From Chimonanthus salicifolius (Eukaryota; Streptophyta; Magnoliopsida; Laurales; Calycanthaceae), in NCBI GenBank assembly GCA_013350335.1, contig CM023540.1, positions 3,720,001 through 3,784,000 on the forward strand: a stretch of 64,000 nucleotides of DNA, read 5' to 3'. Numbering within the stretch: position 1 is the stretch's first letter; every line of letters starts with the position of its first letter. Positions 44,811 through 55,962 of the stretch are shown piece by piece. The translations under genes and the position numbers were made by a program. The notes under the pieces were generated by a model. That model did no database searches. It was not told the DNA's origin and saw nothing but the letters and a program-made list of their open reading frames with translations.

Positions 44811-46006
44811 TGATGCAGGACAAGGGATAGGATAATCCTAAATACCTAACGTGGTTCCCTAAAGATTTGAAGGGGATGAAAATAATGCACCATAAATCTA
44901 AAATGGGCTGAAATTAAACATCCAGACTAATAAGTGCAATAAAACTAATATAAATTTATTACAAATAATCATACAAAATATCCCCAGAATCTGATGTAAA
45001 CAAATACATAAAATGTAAACATGCATATATGGTTTTAATCAGAAGGCATATGGTTTAAAATGGAATGGGCATAAGGTTTAAAATAATAACAAAGGGGTTT
45101 TGTGTATCACGACCAACATATACGAACATAATGGGGTGGCAACAGGGAATGGAATAGGGGGTCATGGAAACAAGGGAATGGAGCAGGGGGTCACGGAAAT
45201 AAGGGAAAAGGGGCTTATGGAAGTAGGCGACACAGTAAGGGGGTCAGGGGAGACAGGAGATAGTACGAAAGGGGTTTCTGGGTGGTTATGGCAGCTAAGG
45301 AAGGAGATATGGGGTAGGAGATGGGTTGACGATGGGTTATGGAGTTGTAAATATATGGCGGCAAAAGGGATTGGGTTTTTAACAAGCTTGGGAGCTTGGA
45401 GTAGGTGGCGGCAAAGGAGAAAAGGGGGGTTTAGAGAGGGGTGATGGCTATGGGAAGGATTTTAGGGTCAGGCGAAGCTCAGAAAAGGGGTTTTTGAAGA
45501 GGGCGAAACCCAGAGAGGGTATGAGTGGTGGCGAAACAAGGTAAGGGAGGGTATGGGTGGTGGTGAAGGTTGTAGGGGCTGTTTGGGTGGTAGCGACTGT
45601 AGTGGGTGGGTTTAGGGGTCACGAAAATCACAGGGTCACGGTAGCAAGGGGTATGAATTTGATAATGGAAGAAAATGATGTATAAAGGCGAGGGGTGAAA
45701 GGCTATGGGAAGAAAGAAGAAAACAAAGAAAAGAGGAGAAAAGAGAAAGAGAAGGGAGAGGAAGTGGAGTACCTTGACAGAGATGGCGTTTCACTCTTCT
45801 CCCTGAACATCACCGTCGCTTCTCACGTATTCAGCTGGCTTCCGTTCTTCCTTCGCTCCTTTCCTTTCCTTATTTTCTTCAATCCTCCATTCTCTCTTCT
45901 GTAATCGTCGACTGAATCCTTTAGGCAACAAACCCCCTTTAAAACTTAAGTTGAGCTTGGCTGGGCTTGAAACTGGGCCTGGCTCGAGCTGGGATGCTCT
46001 GGATCA
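44811..46006 (-). repeat. 5' LTR of the clathrin-carrying element
   Basis: 1196 bp, matching 38529-39691 with scattered substitutions and small indels, including an extra AGGGAATGGAGCAGGGGGTC-type duplication near 45170-45200. Confidence 0.92.
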
Positions 46007-48483
46007 CTATTCCTGTCACGCCCCGCCTTCCAACACCTAAACGGGCGTGATCTGACTGCACAATTTTAAACCACTTGCTGATCTAAACGGGTTTTACATC
46101 ATAAATCCGTGGCTATTTTAAAAAAAAAAAAAATATATATATATATATATATACAAACATTCACAAGCCATTGGATTCCTCATGTCCACAACCTACTAAA
46201 TGAAATAACATTTCTATTCATCATTCCATATAACTTCGAGAGATAAAACCTTCCATCACATGAAGATTTCTAAACTCACCAGTTTACTCACATTCTCATA
46301 CTAACAAAACATAACATTCTCAAATTTACTTAATACTTGAATTTATTATCCAAGTTCCAACAAACCAAATAAACAAATTCCTCAAATAGTCTCAAATCTA
46401 ATAAAGATCCAATTTGTAATCTAACTACTAAATTCTTCAGTAGTCTACGCAATTCCAAACATCCTCCAACGACTTGTCGTCTTCTAAACTCAATTTTAGC
46501 TATCATCCAGGCCCAAGTCCAAGGGATTGCCTGCAATGTAAGGAATGAGCTCCATGACCAGTGAAGAAACAACAATACATACATAGAATATGATATCTTT
46601 ACTTTCTCACATAATATTTCAAGCCAAGTATGTAACAATTTATTTGATACTCATGCCTTATGCAAGAATGCAATTCTCAATGCAAAATGCCATAATCCAA
46701 CCCATCATCCACATCTACTGAGATTTGGTTATCTTCCCGACAAATCAAGGATACACAGCATCGCCTTAGTGGCCTTCCCACCTAAAGTGAAGATAACACA
46801 ATCCACCACCAAATAACAGTCTTCATGACTTGTCACATATGATACATCTCTTCCACCGTAGTGGTCTTCCCACTTAAAGTGAGGCTAATAACACTACCAC
46901 CGTCATGGTCTTCGTGACAATCATGGATCACACCCTCATACCCAATGCTATGAATATGAGAATGCCATGCTCAATGCCAATAAACATCTTAATTATTCAT
47001 AATATGCTTATAGACTTATGAATCTCATTGTAAGCAGATTATAACATCATAATCAATATCTCACTTGCCTTAGCATACATATAACTTAGTAATAGTCCAA
47101 GCATCATAATATTAGAATCACATACACCAACATTCAAACATGTCCAATCAAGATTAAGAATTCAACGATACCATACAAATAAACATCCATCTACGAATAT
47201 AAATCATTGGATCTTCAACAATATTAATTGTTAGATTCCAGAATCCAGGCAGAATGAGTCTCCTTACGGCCAATAGAATGTTTAGCCAAAATCTCCCTTA
47301 CATTACTGTGAGTGAACACCGGATCACAACCATTATCAACATGCACCTAGTCTATTTTATATCCAATAATTATATTCCAAACATATAACACAATGCAATA
47401 TTTTCATTGTATAATCCCATAGTATAAGAAATCATATTAAAAGTATGTAGTGAATTATATCCCTCACCTAGAATTGCGTGAAATGTATGGTGCTTGCAAG
47501 GAATCTAAACCTTTATAACCAAGTCTTTACTCCAAAGTTGCTGCAAATTAATTTAAATGTTCTAAGCAATTAAAAATGGATGTTTGTTACATCTCTTTAA
47601 GCTTCTTTTGTTTAAATAGTGGAGGGTCATATCCTACTGCCCCATCTAAGGTAATCTAGGGTCAAAGGCTTCGAGTGAAGGTCTTCAGTCTATACCATGC
47701 CTAATCTCACTTAATGCTAATAAGACAATAAAACCTTATTCCGAAATGGATGAGTTCTTTTTAAATTACTAATAACTTTAATCAAATCCTATAAGTAAAT
47801 AGACAGTTGGAGTCATAACTTTTAAAAAAATATATTAAATACTTTAACTAAATGAAACCATACAAGGGTAGTAATACGATTGAAGTGAAAACCATATATG
47901 TTTTGAAACAAAAGTCAGTGCTTAAGTCTAAAAATCATATCTTTAACCCTTATAACAATATAGAATGCTAACGATAACGCTGAGAAAGACAGAGAGATAA
48001 TATGTTCAGGTTGTAGTTTATTTTCTCCTCTTTAAAAACAAGTTCATATATAGTTAGATGTAAGCTGAAGTGTAGATAAAGGTTAAAAGAAAACATTGTC
48101 ATAAAAGGGCATAACTATATACACAAGGTGGGTTTAAAAACCAAAGAACGGGTTGTTAGGAAAAGATTGATTAAGCATAAATTCTGTGTTTGAAAAGAAG
48201 CAATTACTATTGTAGATTTATCATACATGTATATGTATACACATATTGTCGATTTTATGCGTATGGCTTAAAACAAAAATATGGGTCAAACACATGGGAA
48301 AGTAGTCCTAATTCTGGCCTAACGGGAAGGTCAAGGTTTTCTTGAAATTTTCTTTGATATCTAAAATACTAAAACTCAAAATGTATTTGTGCGTACAAAT
48401 AGATGGTTCTATATCTTTGTATTAACAAACACTTGTAGATTCATGTTACATATTATCAAAGCAGTAAATAAACTTAGGATTTA

Positions 48484-51456
48484 TGTCACGCCCCGCCTTC
48501 CAATACCTGGACGAGTGTGATCTGACTGTACAAATTTAAATCACCCGCTGCCCTAAACGGGTCTTACTTTCAAAATCTGTGGCTAAATTCAAAACAAACA
48601 TAATTACATTCACAAGCCACCAAAAATTCCTCAAGTCCATAACCTGCTTGAAGACATAACATCTCTTTTGATCTTCTAAATAACTTAAAGGGATAAATAT
48701 CACTCACATAAGGATCTCTAAATGCATCACTTACTCACATTCTCATAAAAATCAAATTGAAGCGTCCTCAAAATTAATCCATACTTGAATTTATTATCCA
48801 AGTTTTCACAAATAAAAATAAAACAAATAAATAACTTTCTCAAAGTCTCAAAACAAATAAACAACCATCTTATAACCTAAAAAATAAATTCTGCACTAAG
48901 CGTTTATACGAATTCCTCATCAACTCCTCGCCTTCTAAGCTCAATTGTGATTATCGTCCAGACCCAAGTCCAAGGGATTGCCTGCAATGTAAGGGATGAG
49001 TTCCATGCCCAGTGAAGAAAACAATAACACAAACATAGCATATGATATCCCTACTTCCTCAATGATATTTCAAATAAGCAAGAATAATAATTTATTTCAT
49101 GCTCATGCCTTTGCAAAATGTAATGCTCAATGCCAATGCCATATTCCAACCCATTATTACATCTACTGATATTTGGTGGCCTTCCCGACGAATTAAGGAT
49201 AACACAACATCACCTTAATGGCCTTCCCGCATAAAGTGAGGATAACACAACCTACCACCAAATAACAGCCCTCATGACTTGTCACGGATATCACATCTCA
49301 TCTACCATAATGGTCTTCCCACTTAAAGTGAGGCTAACAATACTACCACCGTCGTGGTCTTCGTGACAATCATGGATCGCACCCTCATACCCAATGCTAT
49401 GAATATGAGAATGCTATGCTCAATGCCAACAAACATGCTTACGTAGTCATGCCATACTTATAGAATTATAAGTTCCATTCTAAGCAGATTCTCACAACAT
49501 AATCGATGTCTCACTTGCTATAGCATGCATATACCTTGAAATAAACATAATAATAATTCAAGCATCATAATGATTTGAATCATATAGACCAACATTCAAA
49601 CATGTACCATCAAGATTGAAATTCAACACTACCATACAATTAATCTTTAATCTACGAATATAAAATCATTGGATCTTTCAATACATTAATGGTTAGATTT
49701 CACAATCCGAGCGGACTGGATCTCCTCACGGCCAATAGAATATTTAGCCAAAATCTCCCTTACATTACTGTGAGTGAGCACCGGATTATAACCATCATTA
49801 ATATGCATCCAGTCTTTTCTAGATCCAACAATTATATTCATAACATACAAACAATGCATTATTTTTCATTACACAACAACAAATAGAAGATTATATGAAT
49901 ACATGGTATGTAGTGAATTGTTTCCCTCACCTAAAAGTTTGTAAAGTGCCAACAATGAACCCAAATGCTTTCCAAGAGATATCTAGCCTTGAGAACCCAC
50001 GTTTGCTGCGAATACGATTTAAAGGTTCCAAGTATTAATAATATGTGGATTATTAACCGTGGGAGCTGGGTGCTGCCCTCACCTATGTATGCTGAAAATA
50101 CAAGGTTAAGAGGCTATGTATGATATGGTTTCCTATCTCCGATTTGAGTTGGACAATAACAAGGCTGGTTTGAACATCCAGTTTTAGGTGGGAAGAGGAT
50201 AAGTTTCACTAACCAATTCTGAGTAAAATTCTGGGTCCAAACAGTCCTTAATATCAATGTTTTTGGGGCTGAAAATCAGTCCCATTAATTGGCCGATCCG
50301 AGGTTAGAAATCAGTCCCCAACTTAGGATGTTTTTATTAGACAAAGACTAAGTGATTACTGTTCACGGATAAGAAATTGGGGCATATCTGAGTCACCAAT
50401 TTATTTGATCCTACAGCTGAATGAATAAGGGAAAAGATCATCACCATCCAACAAGGATTGGCTGGTTGGCTGGCTCGAAATTCACAAAGGGGAGAAGAGG
50501 AAGAAGAAACCCATGGGAGAAAAAGAACATAGAGGAAATTAGAGGGACATACCTGTTACTTGCTGTAATTTGGGAACAAAGACGACAAAAGCTGGTCACA
50601 CGGTGGTCCCGAACTTTGCTGCTTGAACCGAAACTTGGTCTTCAAAGAGGAGAGGAGGAATAAGAACTCAAGAGAGATTTGGGGTTTTTCTTTCCCTTAT
50701 TCCGCTGAGATTTCCGCTGCGATTCCGTTGAGATTTGGTTGCTGTTTCGAAAAGGGTAAAATAAGGGAAGGGTTCGCAGGTCTCTTAAAGGGAGGAGAGT
50801 CCTATTGGTAAAGGAATCCCATCAGGTGAAAGGATTTTGGACAGTTTCTATTTAGGTAGGGATTTGAGTCCCAAACGAACAAGGAAGAAAAAGAATCTAA
50901 TCTGAACAAGGAATCCCATCGGTGAAAGGATTTTGGACAGTTTCCATTTAAGTAGGGATTTGAGTCCCAAACAAATAAGGAAGAAGAGGAGTCCAATCTG
51001 AATAAGGAATCCCATCGGTGAAAGGATTTTGGACAATTAAATTCGACCAAGGGAAGGTGTGTCCCTTTAAATTATTGATTTTAATAAATTGTCCTTTATT
51101 TCTCTTTTATTAATTTTGTCAATCATCGATTAAATTCTAGACACTTAAAATTGGAACTTATTTATTGGTTCCACATTCTTAATTGAATATTTCCAATTGA
51201 GATTCTAACTTAGGGGAATTAAAATCTAAGTTGATAATTTATTTCTCATTCCCTTAATTTAATTCGAAGGGGATAAATTTGTAAATTCTTATTTGGGAGA
51301 AAGTGTGAAATCAGGGTCTAATATTAAATCCCTAAATTCAATTGTGTTTTTCCCAAATAAAATTATCAAATTAAACTAAAAAATCAATTTAAACTACAAT
51401 CATTTTCTAAATTAATTTTACCCGTCAGACCCGTTACCCCGGGTCGGGTCATTACA
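48484..51456. mobile_element. Solo long LTR nested in its own relative
   Basis: 2973 bp, TGTCACGCCCCGCCTTCC to CGGGTCATTACA, perfect duplication ATTTA (48479-48483 and 51457-51461). It matches 24039-27829 closely over its first 1.5 kb and is shorter by an internal deletion. Same orientation as its host LTR. Confidence 0.94.
50811..51035. repeat. 97-bp tandem repeat in the LTR
   Basis: AAGGAATCCCATCGGTGAAA units start at 50811, 50908 and 51004, two full and one partial. Confidence 0.9.
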
Positions 51457-52740
51457 ATTTAAGCCAACCTTCTCAAAAGAATATTTGTAGGAACAAGGAA
51501 TGAATTAAAGTGGTTTATTGTCTACCTTGGTCCACTTAAGTTAATGAATGAGATGAGAAAAACATCTACAGGTATTCGGCTGGGTCAAAGTACGATTGGC
51601 AAATTAGGGGCAGATTCTACAGACATGTTTTGAGGTTGAAATCAGTCCCGACTTAGGATGGTTCAAGAACTGAGTCACCCATTAATCCAATTTAACAATT
51701 GAGCAACTGACCTGGCCAAAGTAAAGAAATCAAACAAAAGGCCTGGCTGGTTGGGCAGAAACCAGAGAGGAGTAGGGGTAGAGGTTCCTACAGTAGCAAC
51801 AGTATTGGAGAAAGAAAAGAAAAGAAACGAAAGAAGAGATGAAGACCTTCGAAGAGATGACTTACCGAGAGGGAGGGGAGGAATCAGAGACTCGAACTGG
51901 TTGTTGTGGATGCTCTTGCAGGTGGCTACCTTCATCGGATATAAGAGAGGGCGAAGAAGATGCTGATCGGAAGAGGGAGACACAAGGATCTTGCGGTTGC
52001 TTGATGGTGATCGAAAGTAGGAGAAGGGTTCGGCTGGAATCTCAATCTTTTATAAGGAAAAGTGGTCGGCTAGGTAGATTTGGGAAAGATGAGGTTTCCG
52101 TTTTGGGGAGGGATAGATGGGAAAGGGATCGAATTTTAGGGATTTGGGGGATAAGAGGGTCGAAGGGGACTTAGGGAAAAATAAATATAAAAAACTCGAG
52201 AGGAGTGTGGGTCCAAAGGGTCCACACTATGTGGGTAATTTCTATTCTCAGTAAAAATCCTATATATATACATTTTTATATTTAAGATAAAAATCCCACT
52301 AGACAAATCTCAAGGAGAAGGAATTTTGGACAATTAAATTCGACCAGGAAAGGTGGGTCCCTTTAAATTATTGATTTTAATAAATTTTTCTTTATTTCTC
52401 TTTTATTAATTTGTCAATCATCGATTAAATTCAAGATACTTAAAAATTGGAACTTATTTATTGATTTTAAATTCTTAATAGAATATTTCTAATTGAAATC
52501 CTAATTTAGGGGAATTAAAAAGTCTAAGTTTGACAACTTATTTTTTATTTACTTATAATTCGAAAGGGATAAATGTGTAACTTCTAATTGAGGAGAAAGT
52601 GTGTGAAATCGAGGGTCTATTATTCAGTTCCTAAATTCAACGTGTTTTTTTCCTCAAATAATTTTATCAAATAAAATCACACATCAGTTTAAACCATATT
52701 AATTTTCTAAACTAATTCTACCCACTACTAGGTCACTACA

Positions 52741-53548
52741 ATTCCTCCCAGATCCTATAGAAAAAGACCCAAAACTGGGTACCTAGATGTCTCTGGCAGC
52801 AAGAAGCCCAAAAATATGGGGCCCACCGTTGATGGAAGGTGGGTAGCCAAGTGCGATGAAGGCACATGGTGAGGCGATCCTGGAAGGCTTGATTGGAAGC
52901 CTTGAATCTGCAAGAGCAATGAGATCGAAGCAGCCGAACCCAAAAAACTGGGTGATGGGTGTCTTTGGAAGCAGCAGAAGAACTAGAGAAAGAGGGGCCC
53001 ACAATTGATCGAAAGTCTATCTCCACTTGGGCGGAGATAGGGGGGCTAGAGGCGACCACAGTGGTGTGGATCCAAGGTGCAGAGGAGGAGGATCATGTTG
53101 GATCGAAGGGAAAGAGCTAGAAGAACAGTGTGGATAATGTCTCTTGAAGCAGCGGTAGAAGACGAGCAACGTCCGCCCCACACAATCCAACGAGCAGATC
53201 CACCACCACAGATGGAGAGACCGTCTGAAAAAAGAAACTGGTAGGGGTGGTTCCCACTGGTATAAGCAACTCCGGAGAGGATTTGCGTCGGAAAGAACAA
53301 AATCTGCTGCAAGGAGGAACGACAGATTTGTTCAGGAAGAAAGGAGCAGAAAGCAAGGCTCAATCCTCCCGATAAAAAATCCAACCCTATGGATGGAAAG
53401 GGTTGGTAAAAACGGCAGGGGTAGATGGTTCCCCGCCGGAAAAGAGGTGATCCTCGCCGGAAAAGAGGACTACTGCAAAAAGTGATGCCCAGAAATAGAA
53501 AAAAGAGAAAAGAAAGAATCAAGGAGCACAGAAACGGTCCTGGTACAA
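52741..53548 (-). other. Leader of the copia element (5' UTR)
   Basis: Joins at 38528 once the two insertions are removed. The coding strand is C/T-rich with TTTCCGGCGAGGATCACC-like runs. Several open stretches (for example 53522-53046) have no protein signature and lie before the gag start at 38335. Long GC-richer leaders are usual in this family, compare 18382-18960. Confidence 0.7.
53536..53548 (-). other. Degraded primer binding site
   Basis: Coding strand TTGTACCAGGACC beside the LTR end, about nine matches of thirteen to the initiator-Met site. Confidence 0.5.
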
Positions 53549-53797
53549 TATAGAATAAGAGAATAAAGAAAAAGAGAATAGAAAAGAAATTCTCTGAATA
53601 TTGTATTGATTGTGTCTCAATACACTGAATGGATACATGTATATATAAAAGAATGAGAGCTAATCTAGGGATCTATATTAGGAAATAAATAACCCAATGG
53701 TTATATACAATCAATTACACCATTAATGAGATTTTGGTCAACATTGCTCTGATGTGGCCCCACAACCCTTATGTGTTCTAACATGGGTCCCACAACA
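53549..53797 (-). repeat. 5' LTR of the copia element
   Basis: 249 bp, coding strand TGTTGTGGGACCC to TTATTCTATA; the final CA has mutated to TA. Very similar to the 3' LTR. Confidence 0.92.
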
Positions 53798-54435
53798 AGC
53801 CATCCTTAGATGTTTTGAATTAGTATCAGGTCTTAGAATCACTATCATTGGGATTGATTTGGATGAGGACCTCCTTAGGGACCTTGCAGAATGAACGGGT
53901 TGTAGCATAGGTAAGGTTCCCTTCACATACCTAGGACTAGCTGTGGGCAGAAACCCAAGAAACAAAACATTTTGGTCCCCAGTCTTTGAATAAGTGGAAA
54001 GAAGCCTGGTTGGGTGGGGGCAAAAGTATGTATCTCTTGGGGGGCAGGTCACCCTCGTCAAATCTATGTTGATGAATCTCCCCATTTACTATTTGTCTCT
54101 TTTTGAAATGCCAAAAGGAGTTGTGAAGATAACTGAACGGCATTTTAGAAATTTTCTTTGGGGAAACAGAGACAAAAATGAAGGTCCACTTGGTTGCGTG
54201 GTCAGAATTAATCAAACCTAGACCTAAAGGGGGTGTAGGATTGACCCCTCTAAGGTTAAGAAATCAAGCTCTATTGTGCAAGTGGGCATGGAGATTTGGG
54301 AGGGAACGTGATGCCTTGTGGGTTCGAATCTTGTCAGCCAGATATGGTTTGGAGGAGAACAATGGTTGGTTCCTAAATGACAAAGTGGAAAAGAAATGGT
54401 CAACGATGATCAAATCTTGGTGGAGGTTAGGATAA
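53798..54435 (+). pseudogene. LINE RT palm/thumb, right piece
   Basis: ILRCFELVSGLRI, KVPFTYLGLAVGRNPRNKTF, LVKSMLMNLPIYYLSLFEMP, HFRNFLWGN, then in a shifted frame GGVGLTPLRLRNQALLCKWA and WRFGRERDALW. Stops occur near 53890 and 53990, with a frameshift near 54180. Confidence 0.88.
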
Positions 54436-54799
54436 GGTGAAGAGGAGGTAGAAAGTATTTCAAGGTCAACACTAGACTTTTGGTTGGAAAAGGGGATAAA
54501 ACTTTGTTCCAAAAAGATCTTTGGCTAGGAGAGAGGCCTCTAAAATAAGTTTTCCCAAGACTCTACAAGATTTCAAGGAATAAGGAAACGTTAGTACATG
54601 ATTGCCATAAGATTGAGGGTTACCTAGTATCATGGCATCTGGATTTTAAAAGGGACTTATGGACTTTTGAAGAAGAAAGCAAAAGGGATCTCTTAGGGCA
54701 GTTAGGGGAGTTCCCCATCCCACCAAGAGAGGATGATGAACTGATCTGGACTAGGGACTCTTTGGGCATTTTTTTGGTCAAAGTATTGGTAGATTCGAT

Positions 54800-55320
54800 C
54801 CTACGACGGTAGTCCAATGAGGCACCCACAACAAATATGTCCTGGAAAGGCAATGCTCCCCAGGGTCCAAATCTTTGTTTGGTGTGTTCTTAAAGGTAGG
54901 GTTTTAACTAGAACAAAACTCAAAAGGAGAGGTTTGTTCCACCAGGAGGAGGACCATTTGCCCCATATGCGAGATAGAGGAGGAAGAAGATGTTGATCAC
55001 CTTTTTTTGGGATGCCAACTGGCTCGATGCCTTTGGACTAATTTTGCAAATTTATTTAAGGTACCCTGGGTGTTGGATAGAACCTGTGCTAGGTCTTGGA
55101 ATCGTAGTTTATCTCAAGGCGTACTCCAAGGCTTAAACTTGCATGGAACACTATCCCAGCATCCATTGTATGGACCATTTGGAAAGAAAAGAACTCTAGA
55201 ATTTTTTAAGGTAAAGTCAACAGATCTGAATGAACTTTTCGAAGTAGCAAAATGGAGACTTTGTGTTGGCTTCTTTCTAGCATTGAGTTTAGAGGCCTTA
55301 AACTCACAGACCTCTTAACA
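54800..55320 (+). pseudogene. LINE zf-RVT domain
   Basis: VQIFVWCVLKGRVLTRTKLK, then an EEEDVDHLFLGCQLARCLW segment and a tail with WTIWK-like codons (about 55180). At least two frame changes. The first Cys pair is blurred by a frameshift. Confidence 0.75.
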
Positions 55321-55379
55321 TCTTGGGAGGCATGTATGAAAGGGTTTAGAAGGAAAGTGAAGCTCAAAGAACAATGGAG

Positions 55380-55795
55380 GCCTCGAGAACAAAATGTCAA
55401 TAAGTTCAATGTAGGTGGGGCAGCAAGAGGGAAACCAGGACCCGCTTGGATAGGTGGGGTGCTTAGAGATCATGAGGGACATCCATTATTTCAATGAGTC
55501 GGTGGGAACTAGAGACTCCAATGAGAGGGAAATCCTTAACATTAGGAGTGCTTTGTTCATCTGGAAAATGTACGGGCAAGGAAACTCATCATTGAGGGGG
55601 GATTCAGCAAATGCAATTAAGTGGATAAAGGGACAAAAGCGTTTGCCTTGGAAACTGATCACTTTGGTTAGGGAGATGGTTTAGGTGATGGATGTATCCT
55701 TCGTCCAGATCGGTTGAGCAGTGAATGGAGTGACAGACTATTTTCCCAAGCTTGGAGTCACCAACCTTTTTCCTGGCATTCTCCTTTGAGCTTGG
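55380..55795 (+). pseudogene. LINE RNase H with altered first catalytic residue
   Basis: FNVGGAARGKPGPAWIGGVL, then in another frame SNEREILNIRSALFIW and GDSANAIKWIKGQKRLPW. The canonical NVDGAAR reads NVGGAAR, so the first catalytic Asp is Gly. The last block has decayed (VTDYFPKLG). Confidence 0.82.
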
Positions 55796-55950
55796 AGGAG
55801 CTTTTGTTCTCGTTCTGATTGTATTTTATGTTCGTACTTGTTGTTTTTTCCTTTTCCTACTCATGTTTTGGGTCTAATCCTGTTAGACCTTTTCTCGCTA
55901 CTTGTATTTGTACTCTTTTATTTTAATATATTTTTCTTTGTTACCGCTCA

Positions 55951-55962
55951 AAAAAAAAAAAA
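55951..55962 (+). other. LINE poly-A tail
   Basis: Twelve A after TTACCGCTC, the same close as the LINE tail at 11516-11525. Confidence 0.8.

Larger units (their letters stand above)
38529..46006 (-). mobile_element. Non-autonomous gypsy-derived LTR element with captured clathrin fragment
   Basis: LTRs at 38529-39691 (3') and 44811-46006 (5') with ends TGATGCAG and CTGCATCA (the 5' copy ends CTGGATCA). Perfect target duplication CTATT (38524-38528 and 46007-46011). The interior, without a later LTR insertion (40407-43555), is about 2 kb: primer site, an ORF joining a clathrin heavy-chain-like segment to a proline-rich region, and the C-terminal chromodomain end of a gypsy integrase. No protease, RT or RNase H, so it needed a helper. 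Gypsy origin rests on the chromodomain remnant. Confidence 0.9.
46014..52740. mobile_element. Solo long LTR (Del/Tekay-like), interrupted
   Basis: TGTCACGCCCCGCC to ACTAGGTCACTACA with a perfect duplication ATTCC (46009-46013 and 52741-52745). Its halves (46014-48483 and 51462-52740) total about 3.75 kb, the length of the relative at 24039-27829. It inserted at the edge of the clathrin-carrying element: its ATTCC overlaps that element's CTATT, so it came later. Confidence 0.92.
32584..53797 (-). mobile_element. Ty1/copia element, near-complete, interrupted three times
   Basis: LTRs of 247 bp (32584-32830, 3') and 249 bp (53549-53797, 5') bracket gag-pol in minus orientation. Target duplication GGCCA (32579-32583) versus AGCCA (53798-53802), one mismatch. 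Coding order: leader, gag with zinc knuckle, protease, integrase, RT, RNase H, polypurine tract. Interrupted by 34512-35945, 38529-46006 and 46014-52740; without them the element is about 5.6-5.7 kb, a normal copia size. Stops and frameshifts in every domain show it is dead. Confidence 0.92.
32470..55962 (+). mobile_element. LINE (L1-type), 5'-truncated, split by a copia element
   Basis: Left piece 32470-32583 and right piece 53798-55962 form one LINE: the reading QFAYDTLFF...GYKA at the left continues as ILRCFELVSGLRI at the right, with a 5-bp overlap (GGCCA/AGCCA) that is the copia target duplication. Order: RT palm, RT thumb, zf-RVT, RNase H, 3' UTR, poly-A. The 5' end stops inside the RT. 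No target duplication for the LINE itself was found. Confidence 0.88.

Noticed and set aside
52736..53522. Hydrophobic open stretches in the copia leader as a gene
   Set aside because: They lie between the 5' LTR and gag of the same element, have no family motif, and one crosses the edge of another insertion.
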